Of a DNA stretch of 33,763 nt, positions 22,123 to 30,236 are shown piece after piece. This DNA comes from JARRON01 sp037383845 (lineage in GTDB: Bacteria; Pseudomonadota; Gammaproteobacteria; Steroidobacterales; XN24). Within the stretch, counting starts at the first letter, position 1, and the number at the start of each line of letters is the position of its first letter. The translations under genes were made by a program, and so were the position numbers. The notes beneath the pieces are model-generated. The model did no database searches. It had not been told where the DNA came from and worked only from the letters and a program-made list of their open reading frames with translations. The stretch is taken from positions 1-33,763 of the forward strand of contig JARRON010000048.1 in assembly GCA_037383845.1 (NCBI GenBank), in the 5' to 3' direction.

Positions 22123-23610
22123 CTAGCCCGCGGCCCGCTTCAGAAGGAACTGGGACAGCAGGGGCACGGGACGCCCGGTTCCGCCCTTGGCCTTGCCCGA
22201 CTTCCAGGCGGTGCCCGCGATATCGATATGCGCCCAGGACAGCCCCTTGGTGAAGCGCGCCAGGAAGCAGCCCGCCGTGATGGCGCCGCCTTCCCGGCCG
22301 GCCACATTGGCGAAATCTGCGAAGTTGCTCTTGAGTTCCTCGTCCCATTCCTCGCCAAGGGGCAGGCGCCAGGCCCGGTCCTCCGCCTCGACGCCGCAGC
22401 CGAGCAGCTCATGGGCCAGGTCGTCGTCAGTGCTCATCAGCCCGGAAACATGGTGGCCCAGGGCGATCACGCAGGCGCCGGTCAGCGTGGCTACGTCCAC
22501 GATCGCCGCAGGCTTGTACCGGCGGGCGTAGGTCAGGGCGTCGCAGAGGATGAGACGACCTTCTGCGTCGGTGTTCAGGATCTCGATGGTCTGTCCGGAC
22601 ATGCTGGTGACCACGTCGCCGGGGCGGCTGGCCAGCCCGTCCGGCATGTTTTCCACAGCCGGCACCAGGCCGACAACGTTCATGCCGAGCTCGAGCCTGG
22701 CGACGGTCGCCATGGTGCCGATCACGCCGGCGGCCCCGCACATGTCGTACTTCATCTCGTCCAGGGCCTGAGGCGGCTTCAGACAGACGCCACCGGTGTC
22801 GAAGGTCACGCCCTTGCCGACGAGCGCAACGGGGGCCTCGCCCTTCGGCCCGCCTTTCCATTCCATGATGATCAGCTTCGGGGGCTGGCGGCTGCCCCTG
22901 GAGACGGACAACAGCGAGCCCATGCCCAGCTTCTTCATCTGGGCCTCCTCGATCACCGTCACCTTCATCGCGCCGCCGGCCAGTTTCTTCGCTTCCTCGG
23001 CGAGGTAGGTCGGATGGCAGACGTTCGCCGGCAGGTTGCCGAGGGTTCGCGCCAGGGACTGTCCGTGGGCGATGGCTTCGCCGTGCTCGAACCCCAGCAC
23101 CGCCTCGTTACGGGCCTTCCGGTCGGCGACCCAGAGAGCGAACCGGGAAAACTTCGGTGCCGGCTCGTCCCGCTTCGACTTCATTTCGTCGAAACGGTAG
23201 ACGGACTCGCTGACCGCTTCCGAGGCGTGACGGGCCAGCGCGTAGACGTCCGCGCCTGCCACGGCCTCCGAGCTCAGGAAGCTGAGGGCCTCCCGGGCGC
23301 CGAAGTTCAGCAGCGCGGTGGCGGCCGCGGAGTGGGCCTTGCGCCAGCTCTTGAGAACCAGCTTGCCCTGCTCACCCAGTCCCACCAGCATCAGCCGGCG
23401 GCAGCCCAGGTCAGAGGGCTCCGGCAGCAGCAGGGTCTGGCCCAGCTTCCCCGAGAAATCGCCGCGCTTCACCAGGCGCCTGATCATTCCGCCGGCGACG
23501 GCGTCCACTTCTTTCGCGGCCTCGCTCAGGGCACCGCCCTTGTAAACGCCCACAAGCGCGCAATCCGTGCGAGCCGTGGCCGCGCTGCCTGTCCTTGCGA
23601 CGAATTCCAT
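22123..23610 (-). CDS. pepA: leucyl aminopeptidase (M17)
   Basis: A 495-residue M17 metallopeptidase that removes N-terminal residues; in E. coli PepA is also a DNA-binding accessory factor for Xer recombination and a repressor of carAB. The M17 signature NTDAEGRL begins at residue 346 (metal ligands D348 and E350), preceded by VGKGVTFDTGGVCLKPP with the metal-binding lysine and aspartate. Length is normal. GAGGAG lies nine bases before the ATG. It is transcribed divergently from lptF, as in many Gammaproteobacteria, and is followed by holC. Confidence 0.97.
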   Translation of the reverse strand: MEFVARTGSAATARTDCALVGVYKGGALSEAAKEVDAVAGGMIRRLVKRGDFSGKLGQTLLLPEPSDLGCRRLMLVGLGEQGKLVLKSWRKAHSAAATALLNFGAREALSFLSSEAVAGADVYALARHASEAVSESVYRFDEMKSKRDEPAPKFSRFALWVADRKARNEAVLGFEHGEAIAHGQSLARTLGNLPANVCHPTYLAEEAKKLAGGAMKVTVIEEAQMKKLGMGSLLSVSRGSRQPPKLIIMEWKGGPKGEAPVALVGKGVTFDTGGVCLKPPQALDEMKYDMCGAAGVIGTMATVARLELGMNVVGLVPAVENMPDGLASRPGDVVTSMSGQTIEILNTDAEGRLILCDALTYARRYKPAAIVDVATLTGACVIALGHHVSGLMSTDDDLAHELLGCGVEAEDRAWRLPLGEEWDEELKSNFADFANVAGREGGAITAGCFLARFTKGLSWAHIDIAGTAWKSGKAKGGTGRPVPLLSQFLLKRAAG

Positions 23611-23696
23611 CCGGCTGGTCTCCTCGTGTTGTTCTGGGCGGGGTGTTTCCGGGTCCCGGTCCCGTCCCGGCCGGCCAACGTAAGCGGCGGACGGGT

Positions 23697-23702
23697 TAAG
23701 AT
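23697..23702 (+). promoter_or_regulatory. -10-like box upstream of lptF
   Basis: TAAGAT followed by GCC, 4 of 6 to the -10 consensus, 49 bp before the lptF GTG, in the 140-bp pepA-lptF divergent gap. No -35 element is evident. Weak on its own; it resembles the other boxes in this window. Confidence 0.3.
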
Positions 23703-23750
23703 GCCGGAGTTTAAGCGATTCCGGGGCAGCGCCAAAACCGAGCGGCAGCC

Positions 23751-24845
23751 GTGTCCAGCATCATCGACCGATATCTGCTGAGAGAGGTGGTGGGCACCTT
23801 CGTGGGGGTGACCGCCGTGCTCCTGCTCATTCTGCTGGGTGACCAGTTCGCCAGGGGCCTGGCCCGCGCGGCGGCGGACCGGATTCCCCGGGACGCCGTG
23901 ATCAAGCTCATGGGACTGACCAGTATCGAGTACCTGAGCCTGCTAATCCCCGCGGCATTCTTCTTCGCCGTCATGCTGGCCCTCGGTCGCTTTTACCGGG
24001 ACAGCGAGATGGCGGCGATGGCCGCCTGCGGCATCGGCACCGGCCGGCTGCTCAAGCCCCTGCTGATCTGCGCCGGGCTGGTGGCCTTCGGGCTGGGGGC
24101 CCTGTCCTTCCAGACGGTGCCCTGGGCCGAGCGCATGGCGTCGAGGATCAAGGAGGAAGGCCGGCAGCGGCTTCAGCTCACGGCGCTCGAGCCAGGTCGC
24201 TTTCGCAGCGCGGCCGGTGGCAGGCTGGTGTTCTTCGCCCAGGACCGCAACAAGGCCGGGGAGCTTACCGGCGTGTTCATCCAGCGCCGCGAGAACAGTA
24301 ACGTGGAGGTCGTGACCGCCGCCCGCGCATCCCAGCGTCTGGACGTCGAGGCCGGGGAGAACTTCCTTGTCCTGCACGACGGCATCCGCTACACCGGCCG
24401 TCCCGGCACCATCGACTTCACGGCGGCACGGTTCCGTGAACACGGCATTCCCCTCCCCGTACCCGGTCAGCCGACACCGGAGGAGGAGAGACGGCAGCTG
24501 GACACGCTGACGCTCATGGAGAGCGATCTGCCGGACGACAGGGCCGAGGTGCACTGGCGCCTGGCCGCGCCGATGTCCGTTCTGCTGCTGACCCTGCTGG
24601 CGGTCCCGCTGGCCCGGGCGGGGCCACGGTCCGGGCGCTACGCCCGCCTGGGTTTCGGCATCCTCGTGTACGCCATCTACAGCAACCTGCTCGGCGTCGG
24701 CCGCACCCTGATCGAGGATGGCCGCGTGCCCGCCTGGCTGGGACTCTGGTGGGTGCACGGGCTGATCCTGGCGGCGGCGATGATCATGCTGTTCCTGCAC
24801 GCGGGCGGCTTCTATCGGTTGTCACGGCGCTGGAGTCCGGCCTGA
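23751..24845 (+). CDS. lptF: LPS export permease LptF
   Basis: One of the two membrane subunits of the LptB2FGC ABC transporter that extracts lipopolysaccharide from the inner membrane. The 364-residue protein begins IIDRYLLREVVGTFVGVTAVLLLILLGDQF, has three N-terminal membrane segments with EYLSLLIPAAFFFAVMLALGRFYRDSEMAAMAACGIG (the coupling region that contacts LptB), a central periplasmic beta domain (about 140-260), and three C-terminal membrane segments. The start is a GTG at 23751. Its stop overlaps lptG as TGATG. Confidence 0.95.
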   Translation: MSSIIDRYLLREVVGTFVGVTAVLLLILLGDQFARGLARAAADRIPRDAVIKLMGLTSIEYLSLLIPAAFFFAVMLALGRFYRDSEMAAMAACGIGTGRLLKPLLICAGLVAFGLGALSFQTVPWAERMASRIKEEGRQRLQLTALEPGRFRSAAGGRLVFFAQDRNKAGELTGVFIQRRENSNVEVVTAARASQRLDVEAGENFLVLHDGIRYTGRPGTIDFTAARFREHGIPLPVPGQPTPEEERRQLDTLTLMESDLPDDRAEVHWRLAAPMSVLLLTLLAVPLARAGPRSGRYARLGFGILVYAIYSNLLGVGRTLIEDGRVPAWLGLWWVHGLILAAAMIMLFLHAGGFYRLSRRWSPA

Positions 24846-25909
24846 TGGGGCTCATCGATCGCTACGTCGCGGCGGCGGCCCTGAAGGCCACGGCAGTGGT
24901 GCTGCTGATCCTGCTGGCCATCATCGGATTCATCAGCCTGACCACCCAGCTGGAGGACGTGGGCAAGGGCGCTTTCGGCGTAGGCGATGCGCTGCTGGTG
25001 GTGCTCATGCAGTTCCCCCGGAACATCTTCGACGTCTTCCCTATTGCGGCTCTCCTGGGCGGCATGATGGGTCTGGGGACGCTGGCCAAGAACAGCGAGC
25101 TCGTGGCCGCCCGGGCGGCGGGCGTGAGCCCCCGGCGGCTGGCGGTGGCGGCCGGCATGGCGGGCCTGGTGCTGGCCGGCATTGCCGCAGGCGTCGGCCA
25201 GTACGTCATGCCCCCCGCCGAGCGCTTCTCCGAGGAGTATGCGGACGAGCTCAAGCGGGAAAGGTCCGGGCTGTCGGGGCTGTCCGGCAGCTGGCTGCGC
25301 GACGGGGCGCGGATCTTCAACATCCTCCAGGTGGAGACGCTGACCAGCCTCGGCGGAATCTACCTGTATCGCTTCGACGAGGCGGGCCAGCTGGAATCCG
25401 TGGCCTTCGCCCGACGGGCGGAAATTCTCCCCGACGACCACTGGCGCCTGAACGACGTGAACATCACCAGATTCGGGCCGCGGTTTACGACCGAAGCCTA
25501 TGCCACGCTGGACGTGGAATCGGAGATCGACACCTCCGTCATGGAGGTGGCCGTGATCGACACCCACAGCATGAACTTCGAAAGCCTCCGCGAGTACACC
25601 GCCTACCTGGAGGAGAACCAGCTGGACGCGGGCCGGTACGAGATGGCGTTCTGGCAGCGCATCGCCAACATCGCCGCCGTGCCCGTGATGCTCCTGCTCG
25701 CGGTGCCCTTTGTCTTCGGCCCGTTGCGCAGCGGCGGCAACAGCGCCCGCTTCGTGGTGGGCTTTCTCATCGGCGTGATTTACCTGCTGGGGAAGGGCGC
25801 CCTGGCCGACGGCGCCCAGGTCTACGGCATCCCGGCCTGGATCACCGCCTGGATCCCCGTCGCGCTGATCCTTCTGGCCGCCGGGGTCGGGCTGGCCCGC
25901 GTCCGCTAG
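24845..25909 (+). CDS. lptG: LPS export permease LptG
   Basis: The 354-residue partner of LptF, with the same architecture: MGLIDRYVAAAALKATAVVLLILLAI at the N-terminus, IFDVFPIAALLGGMMGLGTLAKNSELVAARAAGVSP at the LptB contact, a periplasmic beta domain, and C-terminal membrane segments including FWQRIANIAAVPVMLLLAVPFVFGPLRSGGNSARFVVGFLIGV. The start ATG at 24845 overlaps the lptF stop; the frame extends further upstream inside lptF but the chosen start gives the normal N-terminus. Its stop shares CTAG with the convergent RDD gene. Confidence 0.95.
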   Translation: MGLIDRYVAAAALKATAVVLLILLAIIGFISLTTQLEDVGKGAFGVGDALLVVLMQFPRNIFDVFPIAALLGGMMGLGTLAKNSELVAARAAGVSPRRLAVAAGMAGLVLAGIAAGVGQYVMPPAERFSEEYADELKRERSGLSGLSGSWLRDGARIFNILQVETLTSLGGIYLYRFDEAGQLESVAFARRAEILPDDHWRLNDVNITRFGPRFTTEAYATLDVESEIDTSVMEVAVIDTHSMNFESLREYTAYLEENQLDAGRYEMAFWQRIANIAAVPVMLLLAVPFVFGPLRSGGNSARFVVGFLIGVIYLLGKGALADGAQVYGIPAWITAWIPVALILLAAGVGLARVR

Positions 25910-26346
25910 CGGCCTGCTGCCGGACGGCTGACAAGCACCAGCCGCGTCCCGGACAGGCGGTCGTGCCAGGCGCGACGTTCCGGGTCCACCAGGACCCACA
26001 GGAAGCCAAGGCCCAGGGCCGCCCAGGACAGCACCGCCGCCGCAGCCCGGCCCAGCGCCCGGGGCCAGGCGGGGGGATGCCCGTCGGGGCCGACGACCCG
26101 GAGGCGCCAGGCACGCATGCCCAGGGTCTCCCCACGGGTCCAGAAACCGGCGAAGAAAAGCAGGCCCACGACCAGCAGGAAAGACCGGAAGGCGAGGTTG
26201 CCGGGCGCGGCAGCGGAGCCGCTGGCCGCGACCCATGCCCCGGCGGCGAGCATCTCCACCGCCACCAGCAGCAGTCCGTCGTACAGGCAGGCGGCGAGGC
26301 GTCGCAGCAGTCCGGGCGGCGCTCCGGCGACGGTCGCCGAAGTCAT
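25906..26346 (-). CDS. RDD family membrane protein
   Basis: A 146-residue protein with the RDD layout: LRRLAACLYDGLLLVAVEML at the N-terminus (the first Arg and the Asp of the family name), a second hydrophobic segment FRSFLLVVGLLFFAGFWTRGETLGMRAWRLRVV with the conserved TLGM.AWRLRVV block, and a third LSWAALGLGFLWVLVDPERRAWHDRLSGTRLV containing WHDRLSGT. Function of RDD proteins is generally unknown. ATG 26346 overlaps the upstream M14 gene as ATGA, so it is the last gene of the oxidoreductase-helical protein-M14-RDD operon. Confidence 0.87.
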   Translation of the reverse strand: MTSATVAGAPPGLLRRLAACLYDGLLLVAVEMLAAGAWVAASGSAAAPGNLAFRSFLLVVGLLFFAGFWTRGETLGMRAWRLRVVGPDGHPPAWPRALGRAAAAVLSWAALGLGFLWVLVDPERRAWHDRLSGTRLVLVSRPAAGR

Positions 26347-28257
26347 TCCGTGGGCCGGCGCCGGGACAGCCACCAGGCGACGAACGGAAGCAGGAGTCCG
26401 GCGCTGCCGCCGCCTCCGTTATCGCCGCTTCCGCCGCCCCCGGAAGGCGGGATCGCGCCGGATTCACGGCAGGGTGCGGGGTCCGGGGCAGCAGCGTCCG
26501 CGGCCCCGGCGTAGGGAGTGAAGCTGCAGTCCACGCCGCCGCTGTCTCCGGACGCGCCGCTGGCGTCCTCGTAACCGGTCCAGGCCCCGCCGGCCCAGCC
26601 CACCGGTGTGGACGGATCTGCGTCCAGGGCTGCCTGGAGAAAGTCACGGGCCTGGACCGTGATCACCAGCGGCACGGCGGCTCCGGTATCCCACGCGACA
26701 GGGGCGGTGAAATTTCCGCTCAGCGCGTCGTCCCGGTAGTCCCGATAGCCGGCGGGTGCGCCGCCAGGCTGATCCAGCCACGCCAGATCACCGGGATCCA
26801 GGACCAGGTCGCTGGCGCCCGGCAGGCCCGGCGCCTGGATTTCCACCCGTGGCACCGCTGCCACCGCCTGCCCCGGATAGTCCGCCAGGGCGCCGGCGGA
26901 ATCCCGCCACCGCATGGGCCGGTCAAAAGCGAGCCACAGCCGGTATTCCCGGCCCGGCAACAGCGCCGTGCTGCGAGTGACGTCCAGGACCCGCCGGTCG
27001 CCGGCACGCCGCCAGCGCGCGGCGTAAACCACCTGGCCGTCGGCGTCGCGGATCTCGGCGGCCCGGAGCGACGGCGGCCCCGCCTGGCGCCAGGCGCCGG
27101 CGAACAGCATCCGGGAGACTTCTTCCCGCATGGGTTCGGCGCGGAATTCCGGCAGGATGAAGCCGCTGTGGGAGGCCCCCGTGCCACCGTAGTCCTGGCC
27201 GCCGTTCCGCGGTTCCAGCTCCAGCGTCCAGGACGGCACCTGGTAGGTCCACGCGGCCCAGTCGGCCGTCGTCCCGATGCCCCGCGAGCCGGGGACGCCT
27301 GCCCGGTAGTCGTACCGGAAGCCGGACGCCGCTCGCATCCGGGTGACCAGTGCCTCGGTGACGGCGTCCCGCCGGTGGTTGCCGGTCATGGGCGTGACGT
27401 CCATTCCTTCACCCAGGTGTACATCACGCCGCCCGCAGGGCCAGGGTCTCCGGTTCCGAGTCGGGCCGCGTGCCGCGGTATATCAGGCTCACCGGGTCGG
27501 GAAGCGACCCGCCGTTGGCGCCGAAACCCACCGGGCCGTTTCTGTTGAGATCCACGCCGAAGAAATTGTCATCACCGGTGTCCAGGCTGTCGTCGACGGG
27601 CGTGTCCCCGGCAGACGGGTGGCGCAGGTTTTTCCGCCGCATGCGTCCTTCCCGCGGCTGGATTTCCAGCCCGCCCACGGACGCCGGATAACGCTGGGTG
27701 GTCAGGAAACCGTCGATGTTGTGCACCGGCACGACCACCACGTTCAGATGGTCATGAAGCCACTGGCCGGGACCACCGTCATCAGCCGTCTCGACGAGCC
27801 GCTCGTAGAAGCCGGTCACGGCCTCCGGGCTTTGCCACTCCCGTGCGTGGATGCCGCCGTTGACCAGGATGGCGGGTTCGGGGAAGCCTTCCGGGGTCAG
27901 GGTGTCTTCGTCCCCGACGCTGTAAGCCCAGATGGTGCGGCCGGCGAGGGTGGTGCCCACTTCTGCTGCCGTGGCGCCGGATCCGCTGGCCAGCGCCTGG
28001 TGGCGTGCGTGGAGCGCGGCGTAGCTGCGAAAGCCCTCCACCGGCGTGAGGGAATCCACCGGCACGGGAACGTCATAGCCCAGGGCGATCTGCGTGGCGT
28101 CGTCCGTGTCCCGGGTGTAGGTGAAACGGGCGTCCCGGCAGGCCGGGTCAGTGGGATTGGTGATGGTACCGCTGCCGTCCAGGATGCACTGGGCGCCCGC
28201 GCCGGCGGGCACGGCGGCCAGCACCAGGACAACGGCGAGGCGGCCCGGGCCGGTCAC
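26343..28257 (-). pseudogene. M14 zinc carboxypeptidase with GlyGly-CTERM-like tail, reading frame interrupted
   Basis: Two reading frames together make one exported M14 metallocarboxypeptidase. The first (28257 down to 27424, 277 codons, GTG start) has a signal peptide, the zinc motif GGIHAREWQSPE with H137 and E140, and the substrate-site DLNRN. It ends TGA after SEPETLALRAA. The second frame (to 26343) carries TPMTGNHRRDAV, the catalytic-glutamate region SWTLELEP, and a C-terminal domain ending in glycine-rich linker, hydrophobic segment and RRRP, a GlyGly-CTERM-type sorting tail. Between them the normal 10-15 residues before the third zinc ligand are missing and the following DVHLGEGMDV is atypical for the usual H-S-[FY] motif. 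The shift fits loss of about 35-45 bp. A truncated product or a sequence error are both possible. The gene overlaps both neighbours. Confidence 0.85.
26349..26465 (-). other. GlyGly-CTERM-like C-terminal sorting signal of the M14 peptidase
   Basis: The last 39 residues contain a Gly/Ser run (SGGGGSGDNGGGGS), a hydrophobic segment (AGLLLPFVAWWL) and a basic cluster (SRRRP). This tripartite order matches the GlyGly-CTERM signal that rhombosortase cleaves on secreted enzymes in Vibrio and Shewanella. No rhombosortase is visible in this window. Because the upstream gene is interrupted, the tail is probably not translated in frame as the sequence stands. Confidence 0.7.
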
Positions 28258-29297
28258 CGCCCCGGCTCCCGGGCGGCCTGGTGGCGCAGGGTGAGGGCCA
28301 GGCCGGCCCAGTGTCGCTCCGGCGTCTCCCCCGGCCGGGAGGCCAGGGACGTCAGGCGTTCGTCCACCGCACTCCCGGGAAGCCGGGCCAGAGCGGCCGC
28401 AGCGCTGGCGCCGTGCCGGGGATGGGCCAGCAGGGTCCAGAGGAGGTTCTCGGCTGCCGGCTCGGTGGGCGCTTCCGCGCCAAGCCCGAGCAGCGCCGCC
28501 GAGGCGAGTTCATCCCGGTCCAGGGCGGCGGAGAGCACCTGGACCCGATCCGGCGAGGAAAAACCGACGAGTCCGTCCCGCAGGGCTGCCACGGCCTCCC
28601 GGCGGGGCGCGGCTGCCAGCGCTCGGGAGAAGAGGTCCGCGTCCCGGGTGCGGGCGGCTACCGCCAGGGCGGGCACTGCCAGGGCGGGCGTGTCGGTCAG
28701 GCGGGGGCCGAGGCCGGCGGCTGGCGCCTGAAGCTGCGCGACCGGCGCTTCCCCGATGGCCTCGAGTGCGCCCCGGCGGCCCGTCGCGTCCATTTCCAGC
28801 CACGCTCCCGCGAGGTCGCCGCCGGCGGCCAGGAGATCGCGGACGCGGTCGGCGGCGGGCCTTGTCTCCCAGCGGCGCAGGGCATAGCGGGCCGCGGCCG
28901 GGGCGTCCCAGGCCGGCACGACGATCTCGTGGCCTGCGTCTTCGTCCAGCCTGACGTAAACCGTGGGGCTGGCGTCGAGGCTCTCCTCCGCGAACCGGCG
29001 GCCGGAGGGGTCCGGCCCATGCTGGGACAGGACCATGAGGGTTTCGTAGCGCAGGCGCTCCCGCGCCGGTGCGTCCAGGGTTGCAGCGCCAAGCAGTGTT
29101 CGGGCGCGGGCCACGGCCGTGCCGACCTGCCCCGTGGCGGCCAGCCGCCGGACGTCGGCGACCGCGGCAGTGGCGGGTCCGGCGCGAGCCTCCAGGGCGG
29201 CCGGGGCCAGCACGAGGCGCCCCGGCGGCGCCGCGGCGTCCAGCGCAGGCGCCATGAGCAGAATAGTGGCGATCATCGTTACGGGCGAACGCTTCAT
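28254..29297 (-). CDS. secreted alanine-rich helical-repeat protein, function unknown
   Basis: A 347-residue protein I do not recognise as a named family. Residues 1-22 form a signal peptide (MKRSPVTMIATILLMAPALDAAA). The mature part is largely alpha-helical and alanine-, leucine- and arginine-rich, with repeated helix pairs of HEAT-like appearance from about residue 180 (for example ALAAAPRREAVAALRDGL, RVQVLSAALDRDELASAALLGLG, NLLWTLLAHPRHGASAAAALARL). No cysteines or catalytic motif stand out. Its start overlaps the oxidoreductase stop (ATGA) and its stop overlaps the M14 start (GTGA), so all are coupled. The likely periplasmic or secreted location fits a partner of the M14 peptidase, but this is inference. 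Confidence 0.75.
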   Translation of the reverse strand: MKRSPVTMIATILLMAPALDAAAPPGRLVLAPAALEARAGPATAAVADVRRLAATGQVGTAVARARTLLGAATLDAPARERLRYETLMVLSQHGPDPSGRRFAEESLDASPTVYVRLDEDAGHEIVVPAWDAPAAARYALRRWETRPAADRVRDLLAAGGDLAGAWLEMDATGRRGALEAIGEAPVAQLQAPAAGLGPRLTDTPALAVPALAVAARTRDADLFSRALAAAPRREAVAALRDGLVGFSSPDRVQVLSAALDRDELASAALLGLGAEAPTEPAAENLLWTLLAHPRHGASAAAALARLPGSAVDERLTSLASRPGETPERHWAGLALTLRHQAAREPGR

Positions 29298-30022
29298 GCC
29301 GCACTGTCTCCTGCGTGTGGTGCCCCGCGGGCCGGGCCACAGGGTTTCGGCAGCTCTGCGGCCAGCCGCTTCATGGCTGCCGGATCCAGCCGGCACGTGC
29401 CGGGCCGGGCCTGCCGTGCCGCGACCAGCAGGGCCGCGGCCACGGTGGCGGCAGGGACGCTTCGGTAGGCGGCCAGCGGTCCCAGGAAGAGGCGGTCGGT
29501 CAAAGGGGCAGCCATGGTGGCGAAGCGCTCCGCAGGGCGGAACTCCTGCCGCTGGCCCGTCAGCACGCCGGGTCGCATCAAGGCGAGGCTGGGGAATCCG
29601 AGAGCCTCCACGGCATCCTCGGCCTGTCCCTTGGTGCTGAGATAGAAGCTCGGACTTCGGCGGGAGGCGCCGGCGGCGGACACGAGGCCGAAAAAGCCCG
29701 AGTTGCCAGCTTTGGCCGCCCGGGCGAAGGCCGTGACACCCTCCAGGTCTACCGCCCGGAATGCCGCCCGCGTGCCGGCGGTTTTCATGGTCGTTCCGAG
29801 GCAGCAGAATGCTGCGTCCCATTCGCCCCCGGCCAGGGCGGGTTCCATCTCCGAAAGCGCTGCCGGGACGAAATTCAGCTTTGCATGCGGTATCCCCGGG
29901 GGCCTGCGCCCGACGGCGGTGACCGCGCCGTACGCCGGGTCATCCAGCAAAAGCTGCAGCAGGCGGCGGCCCACCAGGCCGGTGGCACCAGCGATCAGGG
30001 CGTGGCGGGCGGCAACGGACAT
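29294..30022 (-). CDS. NAD(P)-binding SDR-like oxidoreductase (atypical, TIP30/HTATIP2-like)
   Basis: A 242-residue Rossmann-fold protein with the nucleotide loop LIAGATGLVGRRLLQLLLDD (9-28) and the short-chain dehydrogenase-type SAAGASRRSPSFYLSTKGQAEDAVEALGF, where YLSTKG holds the YxxxK-like pair. The CLGTTMKTAGTRAAFRAVDLEGV block is typical of TIP30/YwnB-like proteins. The substrate is unknown. It is the first gene of the four-gene operon; its stop overlaps the helical protein start as ATGA. The upstream 214-bp gap to the divergent SYLF gene holds inverted repeats. Confidence 0.86.
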   Translation of the reverse strand: MSVAARHALIAGATGLVGRRLLQLLLDDPAYGAVTAVGRRPPGIPHAKLNFVPAALSEMEPALAGGEWDAAFCCLGTTMKTAGTRAAFRAVDLEGVTAFARAAKAGNSGFFGLVSAAGASRRSPSFYLSTKGQAEDAVEALGFPSLALMRPGVLTGQRQEFRPAERFATMAAPLTDRLFLGPLAAYRSVPAATVAAALLVAARQARPGTCRLDPAAMKRLAAELPKPCGPARGAPHAGDSAA

Positions 30023-30059
30023 GGCCCGACTCTCCCGCCCCGCCCGGGCGCTGTCAAAT

Positions 30060-30069
30060 GTGCCGGCAC
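30060..30069. repeat. 10-bp perfect palindrome in a divergent promoter region
   Basis: GTGCCGGCAC is its own reverse complement. It lies between the oxidoreductase and SYLF genes, 7 bp from a longer hairpin. It could be an operator half or chance in G+C-rich DNA. Confidence 0.3.
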
Positions 30070-30076
30070 GGCCAGC

Positions 30077-30099
30077 CCGGCAAACCCCGTGTTTGCCGG
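30077..30099. repeat. perfect 9-bp inverted repeat between divergent genes
   Basis: CCGGCAAAC (30077-30085) and GTTTGCCGG (30091-30099) pair perfectly around a 5-base loop. No T-run follows on either strand, so it is not a terminator. Position 55-78 bp upstream of the oxidoreductase start and about 140-160 bp upstream of the SYLF gene suits an operator. Confidence 0.5.
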
Positions 30100-30236
30100 A
30101 GCCCGATGAGGCGGTTCATCAGGGGTGGCCCGGAGGCGTGGGCCCCGCTTCTGCAGAGCCCCTCCTGACATGGTCTATGCTTGATGCCGGAACCACCCCG
30201 GCAGTCGTCAATGCCGGTCAACCGGGAGACGTGAGA

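Noticed and set aside
26343..27404. A separate 353-residue gene starting at ATG 27404
   Set aside because: The sequence before and after 27404 belongs to one M14 domain, the frame is open upstream past the ATG, and no ribosome site or promoter is seen. It is better read as the second half of an interrupted gene.
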